Shown here piece after piece: positions 45,879-57,966 of a stretch of 64,000 bases of DNA (within the stretch, counting starts at the first letter, position 1; the number at the start of each line of letters is the position of its first letter). Position numbers and translations under genes: made by a program. Location of the stretch: NCBI RefSeq assembly GCF_002105155.1, contig NW_019029026.1, forward strand, positions 1 through 64,000. The letters are read 5' to 3'. Source of the DNA: Lobosporangium transversale (taxonomy: Eukaryota > Mortierellomycota > Mortierellomycetes > Mortierellales > Mortierellaceae). The notes under the pieces are model-generated. The model was not told the DNA's origin, made no database searches, and saw nothing but the letters and a program-made list of their open reading frames with translations.

Positions 45879-48800
45879 AAGCCATCATCGGAGCTTGCGA
45901 TAATGAAAATACATATAATACGATTTGTTATCATATTTCTTCTAAATCTGTATCACCATACGCCATCGATTCAAAAAAAAAAAAAAAAAAAAAAATACAA
46001 TAGTGCGAACAGACACAAGGACACAACAAACACAAATGTGCTCAGAAGGCCATGGAATCGTATCAGCGATAAAATGGATACTAATAAAAAAAAATAAAAC
46101 GAAATAAATGCTTCCTGTAAACGCCACACGGACAAAGAGCCATACGAGGCGATGAGACCATCCATCCATGTGGGCATGGATGTGCAGATGGCGCTCTTGA
46201 GACTGTTAGTCTGTAGTGATGCTTATATCATTTCCAAATAATAAATGCATGTTTGTATATATACATTTATTGTATACATTTATATATACATGCAAGTGAT
46301 CAATGATTAAAGGCTATTCCTGTCCCTGAAGCACCTGAGGCAGGCAAGGGGTTTGGAGAGATCGGATACAAGCTGATAGTCTAAATTCTTGGTCCAATAT
46401 TTTCTACAGTCTATATGGCTCTTTTTCGGCCTATTTCTTTGTGATGGACGATTATGAGTATGTATATATATATTAAAAAAAAAAAAAAAAAAAAAGGCGA
46501 AAGAATAGAGAAGGCTCTCGACCATTTTTTTTTTTTTTTAAATGGCTGAACCGTAGCTCGATCTTGCCCACTGTGCAAAGTCAGTCCCGTTGCTCTCAGA
46601 AGATGCAGCTCTTTCATATGACATGTATACATGACCATGTAATTGCATGTATTAAAACCGGCAATATATATATATATATATTTGAATACAAATGCATTAT
46701 TGAATATATAGCTTGTTAGTAAATACATAGTCATCAATACACTCCAGAAAAGCTTCTTCCAAAGTTATATTAAAGGATACGACTTAGACTTTAAGTCAAG
46801 CATGAGGAACAGAAAGAATTGGCGTAGGCGTCTCCTCCGTGTTTGCATTGCTTTTTTTTTCTTTTTTTTTTTTACCAAGGCCCGCATAATAAGAGCACAA
46901 AGAAAGGGACCAGCCGGCCACTAAAAATCCATTCCATTTTTTATTAAATTAAAACAAAACTTCCCATCGGGCACTATACATACTTCACCTCTCCATCAGA
47001 CCACTATTTTTGAAATGAAACTTTTTTTTTTTTTTTTTTTTTATTTTAGTTCTAACAAGTCTTATTTTATATTAAAGATTTGTAACCTCACGATCTAAAT
47101 CCTGAAAGAGTTAATCAGCTGCCTTCATTCTCCCCTTTTTTTTTCTGTCCTTGTACATGAGCGATCTCCATGAAGATCGTGGTCTTGTCTCTCTGATGGG
47201 CTATGATAAAGTAAACAAGGAAGGTTTTTTTTTTTTCTTGTTCCAACAAACTTGTTTTGGAAATCCACTTCAGCCTAGGCTTCCACTTTTTTTTTTTTTG
47301 TCCGCGCATGAAAAAAGAATAAATTACAAAGGTGTCGTATTCAGTGTAGTGTATAATAATACACAATGGGGCAGGACTTTGCCCAACAACAGTAGGGATC
47401 GGTCCCTGAATAATGGGTGAACTAAACTTCCTTCCTACACATGAACTTTACACTTCAGTCCAGTCTCAAATAAGGGCACACACCCCGCTGCATCCATTTT
47501 TTTTTTTGTCTTTGTAACACCATTCATGCAGGACGACAATGTCCTTCATATGAACGTGAATTACTAGAACATGAGCAGTTCAAACAAAAACAAAACATGG
47601 GTAAGGATCCCAATTGCGTTTAAATATGCTTTCTTCGCGAATCCGCTATGAATTCAAATATGACGGCATAACGAATGCCTATTCTAGGACGAGCGGAGCA
47701 AAGGAAGGCTTTCTTTTACTATGGGTATGGTAGTATGGTGTTATGACACTTTATGAATATATGGTGATAGAGATGGAAATGGTGATCGATTATGGAATAA
47801 CAACGTTATAGCTGTGGCAGTCGAGAGGCCAGGATGATGTTGTTGGTTGGGACGGTCTAGGAAGGGGATAGAATGGAATAGATGGGCTGACCAGGGGTGA
47901 AAATCAATTAGTCATTTTATCGATTACAGGACGGAGTATCCAGGCATTGCGTCGACATAGACATATGTGTTGTTATTGTTTACTTTTGTGTAGCTTTTAC
48001 AAGCATTGACATTGACATTCATGGTGGTTGGTCAAGCCATTTCATTCATGCCCAAGCTCTATGGCCTACGACTCTAAATAATGCATAGCTATCCTTTTCA
48101 AACGAACAAAAAAGTTACTTTTATCGTTAATATATTTCTGTAACCGTCTGTTTATATATAATAATGATAATAATAATAAAAGTGTGTATATAATGAGCAG
48201 ATCGATTGGAAAGCTATCAGGTCTCGCTTTACTCTATCAGTTTTGCTGGTATATATTTATATATGAATATATACTTTTATATAACAGAAGGTTCGTGTTT
48301 ATTCAGTTATACAGATTAGAATGTATTTATATATTTGTACTATGGAGTTTTTTGTATTAACAAACACTAAATCATGTATTAAACGGGAAATGAACGACCA
48401 ACACAATGTTGCAGTAAATATCGCCGAACAAGACAAAAACAAATCAATTATTATTAAAAAAGACTGCATGCCTTCTGATACTAACCATTCTCACAGAGAA
48501 GACCTTTATGAAATATGTATTTCTATATGTGGAATGAACAAGTAAGAGACATATATATATACTATAATCAAACAGGGTTGCTCCACATCCTGACTAGGAA
48601 TCAATATCAAAAACACCCTGATCCGTTCATTCATTTGGTATCTTGACTATTGACTGTATCAGCTAGTGCCTGCAGGCGATCTATCCTGATGTAGTAGTGA
48701 ATGAGCATTATAAAATAAAAATTAAAAAGTGTATATTACAAATACAATTAAATATACATTTTATGTACCTGTCCCCATATATTCCAAGACTAAAAAAAAA

Positions 48801-50180
48801 AAAAAAAAAAAAATTAGAGTGCCTGGCATGCGACATGCATGTATCGACACAATGTACAACCGTTTTACCGTATCCAAGTCATTGGCATCAAGCAATGCGG
48901 CCCATCGGGAGAGACCGATAACACAATATATATACTTAATATACTTGATAGGATAGGACAGCATATTCAAACACCGTTAGTCTATATTAAAGTAATATTT
49001 CTTCTCTCCTTCCCTTCTCCATGTCGTGGTATGTTTTAAAGAGTTATTTAGGGATTCGAAAGAGGGGAGAGGAATAGCAATGGCTGTATGGTATTACACA
49101 GAGAGAAGGAGGAAGAAGGAGGGAAGAGCATAATTAAATTTGTGGCAAGAGTTAACTTTCGACGCCATTGTAAGCCTCGGCATCCCCAGCGTTTTCATTT
49201 CACTCACCTACATTACACCGTTGAGTCTTCCTAGAACAGACTGTGATGCAAACGTTCTCTGGAGAAGAAGGAAGATGATTGAATAACAGTAATAATATAA
49301 CAATAGTAATAGAGTTACAACGAAGTAAACCACTCATTATTTTTTAATTTTTTTTTTTTTTACCTTTGTGCTAACTAAAATGGCACAGTTGGTCTGGAAA
49401 GTAAAAATCCAACTTGGCGGACAAAAAAAAAAAAAAAAGCTAGACGGTGAGGATGAATGGTGAGATTGTGAATGGATAGGGGGAGGGGGTCAAAGAGAGC
49501 GAGGGAGTAGGCTCTCGTCCAAGCTCTCAGTCTCTCACAAGTATTCCGGACGAGAACAGTGGCCGTGGCGACATTAACTATTTAATATGGATGATCATTC
49601 ATTTTATTGATCCTTAATGTTTTGTTATTGTTATTGTCGTTCTGTTATTTATGCCCGCCTTTTTCTTTTCTTTTCCTTTATCTCTTCTTTCTTTTTTCTT
49701 CTTTCTTTCTTCTCTTTTTGTTTGTACTCTCAATCCATCGCTTGATCCTTGTCCTACACCCCGCTATTGCGTACTCTCTTCCAGCAGCTACTTTGCTTTT
49801 TAAATTTCATCCTTCATTCCCTCCTTCATCCCTATCTTTACCACCAACATTCTATCATTCCTCCTGTTTATTTCATTTCTCCACTTTATTTACTTTACCC
49901 TCCCTAATCTCTGACCTTCTACTCTTTTTTTTGTCTTTTGAGTGCTCCCGCCAACGACGCTGCTGTTACAAAAAAAAAAAAAATTCCCAGTAACTCAATA
50001 TTTGTTTTTCATTCGCCCTCACTGGCTACCTCCTTTATTATTGGTTTTCGACCGTGTCAATCATATTATTGCCAACCAAAGCCTTGCCCGTGCAGGCCCA
50101 AACAGGTACGACAATGCAAAAGATAATCTTTTTACTTTATTTTGTTAACATCTGTTGCCAAAATATGACTTGAGGCACTG

Positions 50181-50211
<31 letters not shown>

Positions 50212-51115
50212 CCAAGAAACTATTGATGTCGACTCTCAATATAGAATTCCTTGCATCTCACATATTGGAGTTAAAAGACTTTATGCATACAGTCTTGAGA
50301 CTGGACAATGGGACAGGTTGGAGTGGGATGGAGAGAGAAAACACTTGAGTAAAACAAATTAACCAAATACGAGGATTTGGAAAGAGGAACTGCATGGCTT
50401 TTTTTATTTGTTTATGGTTACATGCTTGCCATTCTTGAGATCAATTGAATGGTCTTCGCCCTGTGCGCCATGGTTGCATACATCCATTCTTTATGCTATT
50501 TTTTTATTTTATTTTTTTAATACAATTTGTGCCCGGACCTCTTGGCTTTTAATGGCGAGTGTCCCCATCACCATCTCGGCATTCCAGCCCCCAGTTATTC
50601 TTTCAAGGTTCTCCTGCTCTATTCGCTCGAATCCCTTGATGAGCACTTCATTCAGCCTCAACCCTCTATCAATCTGAACTCCTTCTCTTCTTATTGCTCA
50701 TATATTATATGCTTGGTTAGTCATCTGCCAGGCTATTCTTGATGTCTCTCCTGCTTTCAATACGACTGCCCGTTTTGGAATAACCGCTGTTTCTACCGGC
50801 TCCCTAATGGGTTCCCCTCCCCCTTAATTTTTTGTGGTTGTGTTTGGATGCGTAATGCACAAAGGAGAGAAAGAAAACACATCATACACAGAGCTTTTGA
50901 TGAGCATGCTGTGCTTGTGACCTTATGGAACTGCATCAGCACTAGTGTCGCCTTCAACATGTTACAGTAATACATGCTAAAAGTAAAACGAGTGCCCATC
51001 ATTGTCCCCTTTTTTTGTTATTGTTAATACCCATTCTCCCTGGATCAACCACAGCAAGGAGGAAGGAGAAATGTTCAATAGACACTTGCCCAAATGTATC
51101 TCCGTATCTGGCATT

Positions 51116-51148
<33 letters not shown>

Positions 51149-51283
51149 GCTATGCTTCTTATTTCCTAGACATGGTTCGAGAGACGCAGCACAGTATATA
51201 TGCCGACTTGATTCACTTACAGTATCTGTCTATCTTTTTTTATTTTATTATCCACAGACCAAAAACCTACAACAGTATCATCG
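45004..51283. other. 6.3 kb AT-rich region with no convincing gene
   Basis: Many A or T runs (for example 45847-45874, 45974-45995, 46475-46495, 47023-47042, 48791-48812, 50185-50210, 51118-51147), AT microsatellite-like stretches (46663-46681, 48230-48290) and a CT-rich block (49610-49930). Frames of up to about 130 codons here are low complexity. The last part may be promoter or a spliced 5' leader of the gene at 51284. I saw no tRNA, no transposon ends and no conserved protein. Confidence 0.5.
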
Positions 51284-52291
51284 ATGGGTGCCATCCAATC
51301 GTACCTTGCGGCCGATCTTGTCATGCCGCATCCCCCACATTCATCACGTCCATACGAGCCTGTGCAGGCATATTGCCAGATGTTAGAATCTCTGATTCAG
51401 AAGCGGTATCAGGAAGCCCTGGCATACTGTACCCCTGCTACCTCACAACCCTGTCTTCGTATCTACCGCAATTGGCATCCTGACGATCAACAGCGTAAAG
51501 AAAAGCAGCTGGAACACATCCAGAGCAGGTTCTTGCTCTCATACCCTGCTGAAAAATACAACCTAATTCGGGAGGATGATCACTCTCCTATCGTTAATCC
51601 TTTTTTCAATCTCTCTGGCTTGTTCTTTTGCGCGACTGGATCGCCTCTGAACAGCGACAAGGATGGCGCTAACGCAGGTGGTCCTGTTCAAACATCACCT
51701 TACGGCACAACACGATTCCAGGTCGAGTTTGGTCAACTTCAGAGGATGCTTTTCCCTAGCTTCAAACTCTACTTTGCAGATCACTACAAAGTCGTTGGTG
51801 ATTGGTACATTCAGTTGATTGTAGTTCCCAGCTGGAACGTCAGGCTTGAAGAGCAGTGTGTCCAGCAGGGCATGGTTGAACTCGACATCAGGTCTAACCC
51901 ATTCTTTTACCGCGCAGATGATGGCCAGTACTGGGTCAGCAATTCTCCAAAACTCTGGATGGAGCTCTTTATTGGATGTGATACCATTCCCACTACTGAT
52001 ATGGGCGAGGTTGTCGAAAGTCGACTGCATGAAAAGGTTCGAAAAACCCGGAACCGTATGACAGAACAGGAAGAGCGAGAGAGACACGCTCGGGTCATTG
52101 AGAATGTTGCTAGAGACCTTACTAGGCTGGCTGAAGGTCTGAGGCAGGGATTAGGTCCAGTCGATCATGAGCTAGTTGATTTGACATATGGTCTGTCAAT
52201 GGCTCGGACACAGCTGGGAGTAATGCAATCTGGTCCAGGTAGCTTACCTCATGTTGAGATGGAACATAAGGAGCAGTCTCGCGAGGAATGA
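51284..52291 (+). CDS. Conserved-looking protein of unknown function, possible N-myristoylation
   Basis: Single exon, 335 residues, codon use and composition like a real gene; I recognise no family. It begins MGAIQS, which fits the N-myristoylation pattern MGxxxS. Residues about 100-250 look folded, with alternating strands and aromatic positions (RFQVEFGQLQRMLFPSFKLYF, VVGDWYIQLIVVPSWNVRLEE split by loops, then ELDIRSNPFFYRADDGQYWVS). The C-terminal 85 residues are highly charged and helical (KVRKTRNRMTEQEERERHARV), probably a coiled coil. No signal peptide or membrane helix. The ATG used follows a CT-rich region; upstream in-frame reading contains poly-Phe from a T27 run and is leader. Small open alternatives in other frames are shadows. 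Confidence 0.75.
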   Translation: MGAIQSYLAADLVMPHPPHSSRPYEPVQAYCQMLESLIQKRYQEALAYCTPATSQPCLRIYRNWHPDDQQRKEKQLEHIQSRFLLSYPAEKYNLIREDDHSPIVNPFFNLSGLFFCATGSPLNSDKDGANAGGPVQTSPYGTTRFQVEFGQLQRMLFPSFKLYFADHYKVVGDWYIQLIVVPSWNVRLEEQCVQQGMVELDIRSNPFFYRADDGQYWVSNSPKLWMELFIGCDTIPTTDMGEVVESRLHEKVRKTRNRMTEQEERERHARVIENVARDLTRLAEGLRQGLGPVDHELVDLTYGLSMARTQLGVMQSGPGSLPHVEMEHKEQSREE

Positions 52292-53607
52292 AAGGTCTTG
52301 CCGTGATGCTGATGTCAACATTGGGAATATAAGACGTCTCGTCGTTGCCATCGTTTCTCCCACCTTTTTTTTTTTTCTTGGTTGCTTCCCATTCTTGTTT
52401 CATTCTTTTTCTTTCTTATTCTTGCTGCCCAATTCTTCATCTCAAACCTGCAGTCGTTGCATTGCTTCTCTTCTCGCATTTTTTCTTTCTTTTGTTGCTG
52501 CTGTATTGATATTTATATATATATGACGTTTCTCAATCATCATACCACTTACCCATTGGCCTATTTCGTATCCATATCCATTTTATCATTGTAATATCAC
52601 TATTCCAACTGTTTACCTTTGCTATGTCGCCTCTTTTGGTTCTCTTTGCTTGTTCTTGCTTCATTGGGATCCGGTGTCGCGAAATATACCACACGTGTTG
52701 CGATCTTTCATCCAAAAACCTTTTTTTTGCATCCAATGAACAACACGTCAAAATAAGTGAAGATACGAAAAACAAAAAGATAAAATTGGCATAAGATGCT
52801 CATTTGGATACTACAATAATCACTAAACAATATATCGTAATTTTAGTCCTATTAAAGCTAAAAAAAAAAAAAAATGAAACGCTTAGTCTTTGTAACAATG
52901 CAATTGAAAATAGTTTAGTCCAAGTTATAGTGCTTTGGCATGCTGCTCTTTGTTGCTTGAATGTTTGTTACAACAATTAACCTTGTTTTAACATTTACAA
53001 AGTTAAATTAATTCATAGAAATCATGTATCACACACATGCATGCTTGTCAAATGAATTAATGTGGTAAGAATCACATTCAGTGTAATGTTTATTTTGATT
53101 GGGCCTGTTTCTAGTATAGCGCTGGATCAGGTCAGGAAGCACAGGCCGAAAGACAGGAATGCACAATTGCCCAACAGCCTGCCTATTTTGACATGCATAC
53201 ATGCACGGATGCACTTATCAAACAGCCTTCGACTTCAGCTCCCCTTGTACGCACGACGCCTAGACACTTATTAGCCTACTGGGTCGTCTGCATGCATAAT
53301 TACTAACCAATAGAGGAACAAATTAAAAATATAAACTGTATGTTTAACGGTCCATCACAATTGGCTGATGGATATTGTCAATAACTATAGACCTTCCTTA
53401 CTTATCCTCTCTCCTTGTTACCCTAAAAACCTCTTTTTCCTGTCTGATAAGCTTGAAAGCATATTGTATTTCTCCTTAAACTCCCTCTCCTTCCCCTTTC
53501 CTTTTCATCTGAAACAAAAATAACAAAAGAAAAGAGTGCAAATCCAAAAAAAAAAAAAAAAAAAAAAAAAAAAGAAAAAAAGGAGGGGGCGATTGCTTTA
53601 TTTCCCA
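52292..53607. other. Intergenic region before the aspartic protease gene
   Basis: No gene recognised. CT-rich at 52360-52500, an A15 run at 52860-52874, and an A28 run (about 53546-53573) close to the protease start. Confidence 0.55.
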
Positions 53608-55968
53608 ATGCCCACAAAGCTTGAGCATGTCTCTCATCTTCTTACCCCGGCTTCATCCAAAGTACGGAGTAATACAAAGCTGACATTATGGCCGAGTCTG
53701 CTCATGAAACTCTGTCTTGCTCTCACTCTTGGCCCATCCATTTTCACACATTTTTCTAGCCCGTCATTACATACTCATTCTCTCGTACCAATAACACCGC
53801 TGTGCAGTGCAGCGCCGGCATTTTGGTCACCTATTGCAGATGCTCTTGGGAATCCAGACGACCCCTGGGATATCCTTTCCGGCAAGACGTGTGATCAACC
53901 CGCATCTGAAGTAAACAGTAGCGGCATCAATGGCTCATCGCCTGCACATGCTGGCACATTGCAAACGAGCAATACCGGAGTAAAACCTCAAAATAACTCG
54001 AAAGTTATTGATCCAAATCCTCAACTTCTCACCACAGCAGCTGACTATGGAGTCGTTCACCTTGACCTTGAAGGCGATCCTAATTGTGATTACACAGCCA
54101 AAGTTAGGGTTGCTGGATCAGAGGTACCTGTGATTCCTTTTTTTATCCTTCATGCTATGCCACTATTTGGACAGCAGTAACACAAAAAATGAGTCCTAAT
54201 TCTAGAAGCCACGTTTCGCTTTCGGCTAACTAGTACAATGTAATCATTGACACAGGGAGTGCTCACTTTGCCATTGCTTCCAGTGCTTGCCAGGACTGCA
54301 TTATTCCTCGCAAGGGTCATTATCAACAAGGCGAGGAAGAGGAAATACCCATTGATCCAGATTGCACCCTAATAGGTGATCTAGGTTCGTATGAAAGCTG
54401 TGTGATGCCGGTATCTTATGATCATAATCATGATCTATTCAACTTCATCAACCAGCGCTCAGAATACGTCGCTCACGCTGATCCGCAAGTGCCTATTTTA
54501 ACAACATCACCTACATCTTCTTCAGAAGCTATGTGGATACATGCTACTACAGAAGTGCCTGTGCCAACCCCAATATTATCAATTTTGCCACAACCTGCTC
54601 TCTCGACGACGTCTACCAGGTTCAATTATGTTTTATCGTTGTGGAATAGCTCCAGCACGGTTGTGGCAATAAACAGACAACCAATGGCACTGCGCTTGCA
54701 GCTGAATGGTGATGACTGGAATGAGGGCTGTTCCTCTGGTTTCAAAAAGCATTTACGAGCAACGCAACCATACCTCTTGTCAGCCATACCCACAGCAATC
54801 CATTCTCTTTTATCGAGAATCAATACCAATATTGTCATACCAACACTTACCATGGTGATACCCGCTACCAGGACTGGTTCTAGTAGCCCTTTGATATTAC
54901 GTTCTAGTAAAACTGCACCCATACACGGTCCTACGATTGTAACGACAACACTAGCAGCAGTAGGCCAGTTCAAGCCTCCATTTGTAAATCGCACGCGTCG
55001 CATGGAAAGACGTCTGGTTGCAGCCCCGGCAAAGGATCTATACCCACTCTCTGAAACGTCTCGTGATATTGGCGAACATGTTCGTGTGAGCTATGGGCTG
55101 TCAACCCATTCTGTTGGATGGGATGGTGTGCAAACTTCAGACTTAATGACCATGGAGATGGCCAAAGTTAGTCTTCAACAAGTATCAAATACTACAGGCC
55201 TATCATCATTACCAACTTTGGGGGCTTCAAATGGCGGAAAGAAGCCTTCAGGCATAAAAGGGATCATAGAGAAAGAGACTAATGTAGGATTTGTAGCAAT
55301 CGTCGAAAACAAAGGGTTCTTTAGCCAGGAGTGTGGAGCACAGCACGGTATCTGGGGTCTCGGTTACCGATCTTTGAGCGCCGACCAGAGACCAACATTG
55401 TTTGGCACTCTATCGGCAGCTATGAAGATCCCTAATGGGTTTGCCCTTCAGCTCTGTGGAAGGGTCTCAAATACAACCAAGTCTGGCAATATGTTCCTAG
55501 GTGGTTTCTCTTCAGCTCATCTGGCAGAGCCTATGCAATTTGTGCCACTGGTGAGAAAGGACTGGTACCAGGTTCAACTGGATGGGTTCAAGGTGATGGG
55601 AGAGCCTATACAAGGGATGCAGAACTTGAATCTACCCAAGACGATTGTCGACAGTGGCACAACCAATATCATCATGAGTCATTACAATCTTCGGTTCTTG
55701 ATTCAATCCTTGGCTCAGTCTGGGATCGTACGCTGGTCACCTTTGATTCCTGATCAGGACATCAGTGACTTCTGGTTCCAGAATGCTGTCCTCCGTTTGC
55801 CACGTTCCAGTTTTCGGGTCTCCACAGTGGCTAGAGCTGTTGAAGCCGTCATCTCTGGTGTTTCGATCCCCATTTACACATCTAGCTTTCTAAAGATTAA
55901 ACCTGTTCCTGCAGGCCAGGCACCAGAGGGTTACGTTGACTTTTGGTGGCATGGTATGTTGATGAATT

Positions 55969-55999
<31 letters not shown>

Positions 56000-56550
56000 G
56001 TTGGCTTACCTTTTTTATTCTTTTGTCTATATACATAGGGTTTTCGTCAAGTACTCCTGCCGATATGATTGAGGCGGAAGAAGCTAGTGGAGGGGCAGTG
56101 ATTCCAGGCAGTGTAGGCACAATCTTGGGAGAAACACTGTTTACAGGTAAAATTGTCTATTTTGAGCGTGGCAATGAAGATGCGCGACCAGGGGATACAG
56201 ATTTTGGGCGAATCGGGTTCGGGCGTGGTAAAAACTGTTATAGGCCTGCAGATCATGCTTCTGTAGATGTGCTAGCCAATGGAGGCAAGATAGCTGACAT
56301 TACTGAATCCAGACCTGTGCGTGTGACAGCAACTGGAACAGGACTGAACAATGTCCCCATTGGCGACACATGGCATACACAGCCATCTGGAGCACTGCCG
56401 CCTGAGACTACTTTCTTCGATACTCATTTTCATGGCTTGCCAGGGCCAGCTCGCATATTGGGGAGTGCTTCCCAACTATGTCAAAGACTGAATCCTTGGT
56501 ATAGTGTCATATTGGGGCTTTTCATGGTCATGATTTCTGTCAATATCTAA
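53608..56550 (+). CDS. BACE-like membrane aspartic protease (pepsin A1 family) with large internal insertion
   Basis: Exons 53608-54123, 54234-55953 and 56039-56550 give about 915 residues, about twice the normal pepsin size. An N-terminal hydrophobic stretch (LLMKLCLALTLGPS) may be a signal anchor. The first catalytic loop is VIIDTGSAHFAIA (Asp near 178) and the second is TIVDSGTTNIIM (Asp near 645); TGSxxFA and DSGTTN resemble beta-secretases. The catalytic Asp residues are about 467 apart instead of about 190-200, because a Ser/Thr/Pro-rich segment (roughly 54370-55070) is inserted where the flap hairpin begins; the canonical flap-side sequence resumes at VSYGLSTHSVGWDGVQTSDLMTM. A Cys is seen in each lobe (for example LCGRVS, KNCYRPADH). 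The C-terminus ends with a helix (WYSVILGLFMVMISVNI). Likely a secretory or surface protease; substrate unknown. Confidence 0.85.
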
Positions 56551-57079
56551 AGTAATGGCAATAAAAGTCAAAAGATGCAGTCAAATAGTGATTGCATCAT
56601 TATTGTTGGCTAAATCCATTAAAGTCTCACCTAGACCAATTTCGCATGGACCATGTGAAGGATTTGATGGAGAAGGCTTTGTAAGCCATTCTTCTTGGCA
56701 CATAATATGATCATGATGGTGTGGCTAACATATTCTAATAAATTCACTTTTGTCCTGACCGTATTTCATTTCTTTTCCTCCTTCCTTGTTCATTTTTCTT
56801 CGACCTTGTGTGCTTCTCAAATATTGATTACCATTGATCACCATTGATCTCTCACTCCCATCCTTCCTTCATTGCTCTGAAGATCCCCATAGACACTCTG
56901 CACCCATCCTTGTCCCCTCACGGCCAACCAGCACTGATTCTATCCACTTACCAATAACATTTGCATAGCTCTTATTCATCTTCATTTGACATCCTTTTAC
57001 CCTTTACATTCCACTCCAATATCTTCTGGTTCCTTTCTTCGTCCTCTAACTCTTTTATTATTTGGAGATCCATAACGAC
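56551..57079. other. Intergenic region between protease and NIPA genes
   Basis: AATAAA-like sites near 56560 and 56736. CT-rich from 56755 to 57055, the probable promoter/leader of the NIPA gene. No gene recognised. Confidence 0.55.
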
Positions 57080-57934
57080 ATGGCAGATAGTTCAGCAGAC
57101 AACAATCCTAATCCTCCACCGACCTACTATAAATTCATCGGCATGGCCTTAGCTGTGTCCAGCGGTAAGCAGTAACACTAATCTCCATCCCTGCTCATAC
57201 CTAATTCCGGAACAACTTGCGAGTATCGTCGCCATACCGCTACCATTGTATAACACATACACACTGGGCATAATCTGATGGATTTTCTTTTTTTGTTCCT
57301 TTGGGTATAGGCATATTTATCGGCTCTTCCTTTGTCCTGAAGAAAAAAGGATTACTACGGAGCAGTGCAGTAGCAGGAGAAGGGCATGCATACCTTAGAT
57401 CTATACTATGGTGGACAGGCATGGTAATGAGTAAGTTGGTTCGCTCTATACAGTCCATAATTCATGTAAGATGCATCATGACAGCAACTTTTGGTCAAAA
57501 CTAATTTTCTCTCTCTCCTCTCTCTCTTATATATTTATTTTTTTTTTTTTAAAAAAAAGTGATTGTTGGTGAGATATGTAACTTTATTGCCTACTCTTTC
57601 GCACCAGCACTTATCGTAACACCTCTCGGGGCACTCAGTGTGGTCGTCTGGTAAAGCAGGCAAAAAAATCGTAATGCGAAACGAGTACTGCTAAATGAGA
57701 ATGATATTCAACTAACGTTTATGAATTTTTTTTATCTCTTATGTATCCATATTTGTTATCATTTTATCAGCGCTGTCTTGTCATCCATGGTTCTCAAAGA
57801 GAAACTCAGTTTGACTGGCAAAATTGGATGCGCTCTCTGTATTGTTGGAGCAGTCGTCATTGTTCTTCATGCACCAGGTAGCCCCTATTGACATCATCTA
57901 ATATATGCACTATGTGTCGTCAGTGTAACTTTTT

Positions 57935-57966
<32 letters not shown>

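Noticed and set aside
45731-46177. Poly-Phe/poly-Lys frames on both strands
   Set aside because: They are translations of A and T homopolymers in the gene-free block.
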